A stretch of DNA of 11,167 nt from Sphingomonas sp. (GTDB lineage: Bacteria > Pseudomonadota > Alphaproteobacteria > Sphingomonadales > Sphingomonadaceae): the NCBI GenBank assembly GCA_021154945.1, contig JAJNQF010000446.1, positions 1 through 11,167 of the forward strand. Reading direction: 5' to 3'. Positions 5,920-11,167 of the stretch are shown here, piece by piece. Made by a program: the position numbers and the translations under genes. The notes beneath the pieces are model-generated. The model was not told the origin of the DNA. It did not search any database and saw only the letters and a list, made by a program, of their open reading frames with translations. The stretch's first letter is position 1; each line of letters opens with the position of its first letter.

Positions 5920-7295
5920 GCCTGTTCGATCCATCGACCGAAAGCCCGATCGCGCACGGCATCGTCGCGCCCGACGGATCGCTGTCGTTCGCGGACCCGG
6001 CATTGATCGCACTCAACCAGCGGGCCGGCGGGATGCGCGGGGCGCCGCTCGCCGTGCCGCAGCTGGCGACGATCGTGCGGCTTGCGCGGCGACTGGGCAT
6101 CGTCGTGTCGCGTGGCGTGGTGGTCGCCGACGACGAAGCCGATTTCGATCTCTGGGTGCGCGCGCAACCGGATGGCGAGAACGTGCGGCTGACGGTCAGC
6201 GGCTGGCGCGAGATCGCCGCGTGGCGTCCGACCCGGCCGGCACCCGGTGCGCAGGATGATTTTCTCGGCAGCGAGACCGATTGGCGGTGGGAGACCGACG
6301 CGGCGTTGCGGCTGACGTTCGTGACGCTGGATGCCGGGCCGAAGCATGGTTTCGACGCGTTCGCGCTGCTCGGCCAGCCGCTGACGGCGATGTTCGCGCT
6401 CGATACCGGAACCGACGGGACGTTGCCGATCCTCGATTCGCTCGCCCGGCGCCGGCCGATGACGGCGCAACCCGCGCGGCTGCGGAGTTCTGGGCGCGCG
6501 GTGACGCTGACCGCGACCGTTCGGCACGATGCCTCGGGGGATTTCGCAGGGTTCGTCGGTACGGCGCGCATGGCGGTCGAGGACGTCGCACCGCCCGACG
6601 AAACCGCGACGCTCTCGCCGACCTTCACGAGTGGCCTGGACAAGGCGTTGCGCATTCCCCTCGCGCGGATCGTCGCCAACGCCGACAGCATCAATGCGCA
6701 GGCGGATGGTCCGGTGCAGGGCGACTATGCCGATTACGCGGCGGATATCGCCAGCGCCGGGCGCCATCTGCTCGAACTGGTCGATGACCTAGTCGATCTC
6801 CAGGCGGTCGAGCGGCCCGATTTCACGCTGCTGCCCGAGCCGATCGACCTTGCCGATGTCGCCCGTCGCGCGGCGGGGCTGTTGTCGGTTCGCGCGGCCA
6901 ATGCGGATGTCACGATCGCGCGACCACCGGTCGACATGCGTGTCGCTGCGCTCGGCGATTTCCGGCGCGTGTTGCAGATCCTCGTCAACCTCGTCGGCAA
7001 CGCGGTGCGCTATTCGCCGCGCGGCGCGCAGGTCATCGTCACCGTGACGCGTACCGAAAGCCACGCCGTCGTCGTGGTGGCGGACAAGGGCAAGGGCGTC
7101 GCGCCCGAGGATCAGGTCCGAATTTTCGAGAAGTTCGAACGGGTCGACCCGTTGGAGGCCGGCGGCAACGGGCTCGGCCTGTATATCGCACGGCGTCTCG
7201 CGCGGGCGATGCAGGGGGATCTGACGGTCGAGAGCGCACCCGGCGAAGGCGCGCGCTTCGTCCTGACGTTACCGGCGGATCCGGCGCGCCACTAA
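5916..7295 (+). CDS. Cytoplasmic PAS sensor histidine kinase lacking the phospho-accepting histidine
   Basis: This 459-residue protein has no membrane segment. The N-terminal region (1 to about 110) is unassigned, and a PAS-like domain (about 116-225) begins near DWRWETDAALRL. The dimerisation helix follows at about 236-300. Its H-box reads LDKALRIPL where the family has SHELRTPL, so His is replaced by Lys243, Glu by Ala and Thr by Ile. The ATPase domain looks intact: N-box Asn358 and Asn362 (NLVGNAVRYSP), G1 DKGKG at 390-394, F-box FEKF, and G2 GNGLGL at 417-422. It can therefore probably bind ATP but should not autophosphorylate in the normal way, as with DivL of Caulobacter, which has Tyr at this position. 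It overlaps the DUF2336 gene by four bases, and its 3' end overlaps the convergent small membrane-protein gene by 27 bp. No response regulator lies nearby. Confidence 0.9.
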   Translation: MSLFDPSTESPIAHGIVAPDGSLSFADPALIALNQRAGGMRGAPLAVPQLATIVRLARRLGIVVSRGVVVADDEADFDLWVRAQPDGENVRLTVSGWREIAAWRPTRPAPGAQDDFLGSETDWRWETDAALRLTFVTLDAGPKHGFDAFALLGQPLTAMFALDTGTDGTLPILDSLARRRPMTAQPARLRSSGRAVTLTATVRHDASGDFAGFVGTARMAVEDVAPPDETATLSPTFTSGLDKALRIPLARIVANADSINAQADGPVQGDYADYAADIASAGRHLLELVDDLVDLQAVERPDFTLLPEPIDLADVARRAAGLLSVRAANADVTIARPPVDMRVAALGDFRRVLQILVNLVGNAVRYSPRGAQVIVTVTRTESHAVVVVADKGKGVAPEDQVRIFEKFERVDPLEAGGNGLGLYIARRLARAMQGDLTVESAPGEGARFVLTLPADPARH

Positions 7296-7472
7296 TATCA
7301 GCGCAAGGCCGAATGCGGCGAGGAACGCGCCGCGATCCGCCCATGGCCGCTGGTCGAGCATGAAGCTCGACTGCGGCCAATGGACGTAACCCAGCCCCTG
7401 GCCGATCCAGAGCAGACCCATCAGCGCGCTGAGCACGCCGACGACCATCAGGATCGGCCGGAGCGTTTTCAT
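7269..7472 (-). CDS. Small two-helix membrane protein downstream of gltA
   Basis: This is a 67-residue protein with two hydrophobic helices, about 7-30 and 49-64, joined by a short polar loop containing HWPQSSFMLDQRPWADRG. It ends in a basic tail (ARRIRR) that would favour a cytoplasmic C-terminus. Its ATG shares one base with the gltA stop codon (TGATG), which points to translational coupling and co-transcription with gltA. The last 27 bp overlap the 3' end of the convergent histidine kinase gene. No function can be assigned. The tight coupling, the good membrane topology and the start-stop geometry are why I regard it as real rather than a chance frame. Confidence 0.75.
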   Translation of the reverse strand: MKTLRPILMVVGVLSALMGLLWIGQGLGYVHWPQSSFMLDQRPWADRGAFLAAFGLALILVARRIRR

Positions 7473-8755
7473 CAGCGCGACGCCATCGGAACGTAGTCAC
7501 GCGCGGTCGGGCCGCTGTACAGCTGGCGCGGGCGGCCGATCTTCTGGTCTGGATCGGTGATCATCTCGTTCCACTGCGCGACCCAGCCGACGGTGCGGGC
7601 GAGCGCGAAGAGAACGGTGAACATCGACGTCGGGAAGCCGATCGCCGACAGGATCACACCCGAATAGAAATCGACGTTCGGGAACAGCTTCTTCTCGATG
7701 AAGTACGGATCGTTCAGCACCAAACGCTCGAGTTCGATCGCGACGTCGAACACGGGATCGGTGACGCCCAGTTCGCCGAGCACTTCCTTGACGGTCGTCT
7801 GCATGACGGCTGCGCGCGGATCGTAGTTCTTGTAGACGCGGTGACCGAAGCCCATCAGGCGGAACGGATCGTTCTTGTCCTTGGCGCGGGCGATGTACTC
7901 GGGGATGCGGTCGACGGTGCCGATCTCATGCAGCATGTTGAGCGCGGCCTCGTTGGCGCCGCCATGTGCCGGGCCCCAGAGGCAGGCGATCCCGGCCGCG
8001 ATGCACGCGAACGGGTTGGCACCCGACGAGCCGGCGAGACGGACGGTCGAGGTCGACGCGTTTTGCTCGTGATCGGCGTGGAGGATGAAGATGCGGTCCA
8101 TCGCCTTTTCGACGATCGGGTTCACGACATACTTCTCGGCCGGCACGCCGAACGTCATCTTCAGGAAATTGCCGGTGTAGCTCAGCGTGTTGTCCGGATA
8201 GACGAACGGCTGGCCGACGCTATACTTGTACGCCATCGCGGCGATCGTCGGCATCTTGGCGATCAGGCGGTGCGACGCGATCACGCGCTGTGCCGGATCG
8301 TGGATGTCGGTCGAATCGTGATAGAAGGCCGACAGCGCGCCGACGACGCCGCACAGGATCGCCATCGGATGCGCATCGCGGCGGAAGCCGCGGAAGAACT
8401 GCGCGAGCTGCTCGTGGACCATCGTGTGGCGCGTGATCGTGTTGGAGAAGTTCGCCAGCTCGTCCGCGCTTGGCAGTTCGCCGTTGAGGAGCAGATAGGC
8501 GACTTCCATGAAGTTCGACTGCTCTGCCAGTTCGCCGATCGTGTAGCCGCGGTGCAGCAGCGTGCCCGCGTCACCGTCGATATAGGTCAGCTTCGACTGG
8601 CACGACGCCGTCGAGGTGAAGCCCGGATCATAGGTGAAATTGTCCGTCTGTGCGTACAGCTTGCGGATATCGATGACGTCGGGTCCGACCGTTCCGGACA
8701 TCACCGGATAATCGAAATCCTTGCCGTCGACCTTGAGGGTTGCGGTCTCGCTCAT
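7472..8755 (-). CDS. gltA: Citrate synthase
   Basis: Citrate synthase condenses acetyl-CoA and oxaloacetate to citrate, the entry step of the TCA cycle, in the cytoplasm. The protein has 427 residues, the same length as the E. coli GltA. The catalytic residues fall at the same numbers: His264 in GPAHGGANEA, His305 in GFGHRVYKNYDPRA and Asp362 in FPNVDFYSG. The N-terminal beta-rich region and the HADHEQNASTSTVR segment are typical of the Gram-negative hexameric type, which is commonly inhibited by NADH. The ATG at 8755 has a strong ribosome binding site, GAGGAAGGA, at 8763-8771. The gene lies 25 bp downstream of gltX on the same strand and shares a base with the small membrane-protein gene that follows, so the three probably form one transcript. 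Confidence 0.98.
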   Translation of the reverse strand: MSETATLKVDGKDFDYPVMSGTVGPDVIDIRKLYAQTDNFTYDPGFTSTASCQSKLTYIDGDAGTLLHRGYTIGELAEQSNFMEVAYLLLNGELPSADELANFSNTITRHTMVHEQLAQFFRGFRRDAHPMAILCGVVGALSAFYHDSTDIHDPAQRVIASHRLIAKMPTIAAMAYKYSVGQPFVYPDNTLSYTGNFLKMTFGVPAEKYVVNPIVEKAMDRIFILHADHEQNASTSTVRLAGSSGANPFACIAAGIACLWGPAHGGANEAALNMLHEIGTVDRIPEYIARAKDKNDPFRLMGFGHRVYKNYDPRAAVMQTTVKEVLGELGVTDPVFDVAIELERLVLNDPYFIEKKLFPNVDFYSGVILSAIGFPTSMFTVLFALARTVGWVAQWNEMITDPDQKIGRPRQLYSGPTARDYVPMASR

Positions 8756-8780
8756 GCTTGTATCCTTCCTCGAAATCTTA

Positions 8781-10211
8781 TCAGCTAGCCATCCGGTCGG
8801 CGATCCGACCGAGGCTCTCGTCGCGCCCGAGCAGGTCGAGCACGTCGAATATTCCCGGTGACGTCTTGCGTCCCGTCAGTGCGGCACGAAGCGGCTGTGC
8901 GACCTGCCCGAGTTTGACGCCCCGGGCTTCGGCCGCGCGCCGTACCGCACCTTCGAGCGCTTCCGTATCCCACTTGTCGAGCGCGTCAAGTTCAGCATGC
9001 GCATTCGCCAAAATCGCACTCGCTTCACCCTGTAAAAGGCTCGCCGCGGCGTCATCCATCGCCAAAGGACGCTGGCTGAACAGGAAATTCGATCCTTCGG
9101 CCAGCTCGTTCAGGTTTGCTGCACGGGGCTTCAGGACCGGCATCGCGCGAGTCAGAAGCGCCAATCCGCCGTCCGGCAAACCGTGACCGAGCCGGTCGGC
9201 CGCAAGCTGCGCCAGCCGCGCATCGTCGGCCTCGCGAATATAATGGCCGTTGAGATTCTCTAGCTTTTTGAGATCAAAGCGCGAGGGCGACTTGCCGACA
9301 CCCGACAGGTCGAACCACTCGACCGCCTGCTCGCGGCTGATGATTTCGTCGTCGCCGTGACCCCAGCCGAGCCGGAGCAGGTAATTGTCGAACGCCTCGG
9401 GCAGGATCCCCATCTCGTCGCGATACGCCTCGATGCCGACCGCTCCGTGACGCTTCGACAGTTTGGCACCATCCGGGCCGTGGATCAGCGGGATGTGCGC
9501 GTAGATCGGCTCGGGCCAGCCCATCGCGCGGTAGATCGGCAACTGGCGGAACGCGTTGTTGAGATGATCGTCGCCGCGGATGACGTGCGTGACGCCCATG
9601 TCGTGATCGTCGACGACGACGGCGAGCATATAGGTCGGCGTACCGTCCGAACGAAGCAGGACGAGGTCGTCGATCTCTTCGTTCTTGACCGTGACGGACC
9701 CTTGCACGCGGTCCTCGATCGTGACGGCGCCTTCCTGCGGCGCGCGCAGGCGGACGACATGCGGAAGATCGGGGGCGTCGCTCGCCGGGCGATCGCGCCA
9801 CGGGCTGCGGATGCGCAGCGGCTTCTTCGCGGCCTGCGCCTCGGCGCGCATCGCGGCGATCTCGTCGTTGGTCATGTAGCAGCGATAGGCATGCCCATTT
9901 GCCACCATTTCGTGTGCGACCTGCGCGTGGCGCTCGGCGCCGGCGAACTGCATGACGACGTCGCCGTCCCAGTCGAGGCCGAGCCAACGCATCCCGTCGA
10001 TGATCGCGTCGATCGCCGGCTGGGTCGAGCGGACCCGGTCGGTATCCTCGATCCGCAGCAGGAATTTACCCCCGTTCGCCTTTGCGAACAGCCAGTTGAA
10101 CAGCGCGGTGCGCGCGCCGCCAAGATGCAGGAACCCCGTCGGCGACGGAGCGAAACGGGTAACCACGGGTGCGGCCGAATTGGCGGTGCCCGTATCAGAT
10201 ATTGCGCCCAA
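8781..10211 (-). CDS. gltX: Glutamate--tRNA ligase
   Basis: This class I aminoacyl-tRNA synthetase charges tRNA-Glu with glutamate. From the chosen start it has 476 residues, a normal length. The first catalytic signature appears as RFAPSPTGFLHLGGART (residues 19-35), with HLGG standing in for HIGH. The second is KLSKR at 250-254. LLRIEDTDR follows the first signature, as in GltX. The C-terminal anticodon-binding region is complete. I chose the TTG at 10211 because GGGAG lies nine bases upstream (10221-10225) and the length fits the family. The ATG at 10301 would add 30 unlikely residues and overlap comEC by 51 bp; GTG at 10166 lacks a Shine-Dalgarno. Many Alphaproteobacteria carry two GltX copies, one serving tRNA-Gln; which this is cannot be told here. 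It sits upstream of gltA and is probably co-transcribed with it. Confidence 0.95.
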   Translation of the reverse strand: MGAISDTGTANSAAPVVTRFAPSPTGFLHLGGARTALFNWLFAKANGGKFLLRIEDTDRVRSTQPAIDAIIDGMRWLGLDWDGDVVMQFAGAERHAQVAHEMVANGHAYRCYMTNDEIAAMRAEAQAAKKPLRIRSPWRDRPASDAPDLPHVVRLRAPQEGAVTIEDRVQGSVTVKNEEIDDLVLLRSDGTPTYMLAVVVDDHDMGVTHVIRGDDHLNNAFRQLPIYRAMGWPEPIYAHIPLIHGPDGAKLSKRHGAVGIEAYRDEMGILPEAFDNYLLRLGWGHGDDEIISREQAVEWFDLSGVGKSPSRFDLKKLENLNGHYIREADDARLAQLAADRLGHGLPDGGLALLTRAMPVLKPRAANLNELAEGSNFLFSQRPLAMDDAAASLLQGEASAILANAHAELDALDKWDTEALEGAVRRAAEARGVKLGQVAQPLRAALTGRKTSPGIFDVLDLLGRDESLGRIADRMAS

Positions 10212-10220
10212 CCGCGGGTG

Positions 10221-10225
10221 CTCCC
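10221..10225 (-). promoter_or_regulatory. Ribosome binding site that decides the gltX start
   Basis: On the minus strand this reads GGGAG and lies nine bases upstream of the TTG at 10211. It is the best Shine-Dalgarno candidate near any in-frame start of gltX and argues for a TTG initiation codon. Confidence 0.5.
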
Positions 10226-10241
10226 AGACTGATGAAACAAT

Positions 10242-10245
10242 GGAG
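10242..10245 (+). promoter_or_regulatory. Ribosome binding site of comEC
   Basis: GGAG ends five bases before the ATG at 10251. It favours that ATG over the second in-frame ATG at 10257. The frame is closed by TGA at 10233, so no earlier start is possible. Confidence 0.6.
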
Positions 10246-10250
10246 AAACG

Positions 10251-11167
10251 ATGGCCATGACAGCCGTCGCCGCCCCTAGCATGCGTCCTTGGCGGCGACA
10301 AATGGGCGTGCCGCGATGGGGGGCTGTCGTTTGGCTTGCTGTCGTCGGGCTGGCCGTGGAACGCTGGCTGGAGGCGGAGCGCGACCAGCTGGTGTTGTGG
10401 CTGCCGGTGATGCTGGGCGGCGGGATCGCTTTGTGGTTCGCGTTGCCGGACCCGGCAGCGTGGTGCGTCGCGATCCTGCTGCTGGTGGCGAGTGGGTTGG
10501 CGTGTCTGGCCTTGGGGCAGGGCGGGCGTGCGGCGCGCGCGCTGGCGATCGGGTTTCTGACGACTGCGCTGGGGCTCGGGCTGATCTGGGCGCGGTCGGA
10601 ATGGGTGGCGCGGCCGGTTCTGGGCGGTCCGACGATCGCGCGTTTCTCGGCGAAGGTCGAGGCAATCGAGCCGCTGGTGGCGCGCAAGTTGGTTCGGTTG
10701 ACGGTATTGCCGATTGGGAACGGGGTCGAGACCGACGGGCAGCCGGTCGCCTTGCCGTACCGCGTCCGCGTCAATCTGGCGGAAGCGGATGCGCCGAAGC
10801 TGCTGGGGACGGGGGCGGTCATCCAGTTGCGGGCACGGCTGATGCCACCACCGCTTCCCGCGGTGCCGGGCGCGTACGATTTTGCACGCGTCGCGTGGTT
10901 CGGCGGGATCGGTGCGACAGGACGCGGCTTCGCGCCGGTGGTCGTGACGAGGTCAAGCGAATCGGGGGCCGGCATCCGCGTCGCGCTGTCGCACCATATC
11001 GTTTCGCAGCTGGACGGGAGTGCGGGCGGCATAGCGGCAGCGCTCGCAACGGGTGATGTCGGTGCGATCAGCGAGGAAGATTCGGAGGCGATGCGGCGGG
11101 CGGGGCTCGCGCATCTGTTGTCGGTCAGCGGGTTGCATATCACCGCGGCGGTGGCGGCGACGATGCT
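10251..11167 (+). CDS. comEC: ComEC/Rec2 family DNA-uptake channel protein, 5' part
   Basis: The frame is open from ATG 10251 to the window edge (305 codons) and is cut there, so about half or more of the gene is missing. ComEC forms the inner-membrane channel that carries single-stranded DNA into the cell during natural transformation. About four hydrophobic helices lie in the first 115 residues. A DUF4131-type soluble region follows, with the characteristic PGAYDFARVAWFGGIGATG at 206-224. The family hallmark, AALATGD (262-268) leading to HLLSVSGLHIT (288-298), marks the start of the competence channel domain. It is divergent from gltX with 39 bp between start codons; comEC next to gltX-gltA, often with lexA nearby, is a recurring alphaproteobacterial arrangement. 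Whether this organism is naturally competent is unknown. Confidence 0.93.
   Translation, partial: MAMTAVAAPSMRPWRRQMGVPRWGAVVWLAVVGLAVERWLEAERDQLVLWLPVMLGGGIALWFALPDPAAWCVAILLLVASGLACLALGQGGRAARALAIGFLTTALGLGLIWARSEWVARPVLGGPTIARFSAKVEAIEPLVARKLVRLTVLPIGNGVETDGQPVALPYRVRVNLAEADAPKLLGTGAVIQLRARLMPPPLPAVPGAYDFARVAWFGGIGATGRGFAPVVVTRSSESGAGIRVALSHHIVSQLDGSAGGIAAALATGDVGAISEEDSEAMRRAGLAHLLSVSGLHITAAVAATM

Noticed and set aside
7260..7300. Bidirectional terminator between the convergent kinase and small membrane-protein genes
   Set aside because: The region has short GC-rich self-complementarity around GGATCC but no strong stem followed by a T-tract, and it is coding on both strands.
10289..11056. 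255-codon plus-strand frame inside comEC
   Set aside because: It is Gly/Arg/Ala-rich with no motif; the overlapping frame starting at 10251 has a ribosome binding site and clear ComEC signatures.
9872..11143. 423-codon minus-strand frame across comEC and the gltX start
   Set aside because: The plus strand in the same region carries the ComEC hallmark HLLSVSGLHIT and hydrophobic helices; the minus frame is Ser/Pro/Thr/Arg-rich with no recognisable motif.

Overview
The window is GC-rich chromosomal DNA that looks alphaproteobacterial, most likely from Sphingomonas or a close sphingomonad. The pointers are a DUF2336 protein, the comEC / gltX-gltA neighbourhood, GC-rich third codon positions, and a palindromic intergenic repeat of a type I associate with sphingomonads. 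This is inference; no 16S rRNA or other marker is present. I see no IS element, phage gene, CRISPR array, tRNA or rRNA.

Layout. Positions 1-155 hold a large imperfect palindromic repeat. Positions 156-935 (-) encode a classical short-chain dehydrogenase, preceded by a 96-bp gap with three GANTC sites. Positions 1032 to about 3239 (-) encode a large two-helix-anchored coiled-coil protein with a compact conserved-looking C-terminal domain; its architecture resembles the Caulobacter polarity factor TipN. A long divergent intergenic region with GTTCG/CGAAC palindromes follows. Then comes a tightly packed (+) operon. Its first gene (3608-4789) is a membrane protein with a degenerate nucleotidyltransferase-like N-terminus and a CDP-alcohol-phosphotransferase-like membrane domain that lacks the catalytic motif. 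Next is a DUF2336 protein (4825-5919), and last a cytoplasmic PAS histidine kinase (5916-7295) whose phospho-accepting histidine is replaced by lysine.

On the (-) strand, convergent to the kinase, lie gltX, gltA and a 67-residue two-helix membrane protein, read in that order. gltX and gltA are 25 bp apart, and the small gene starts on the last base of the gltA stop codon. The small gene's 3' end overlaps the kinase's 3' end by 27 bp. Divergent from gltX, with only 39 bp between start codons, is the 5' part of comEC, which runs off the right edge.

The gltX, gltA and comEC genes are housekeeping or competence functions. The part that looks least described is the middle: a putative signalling operon built from two apparently inactive enzyme-like proteins plus DUF2336, back to back with a TipN-like coiled-coil membrane protein. 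No response regulator or transcription factor is encoded in the window, so the output of that module cannot be read from here.
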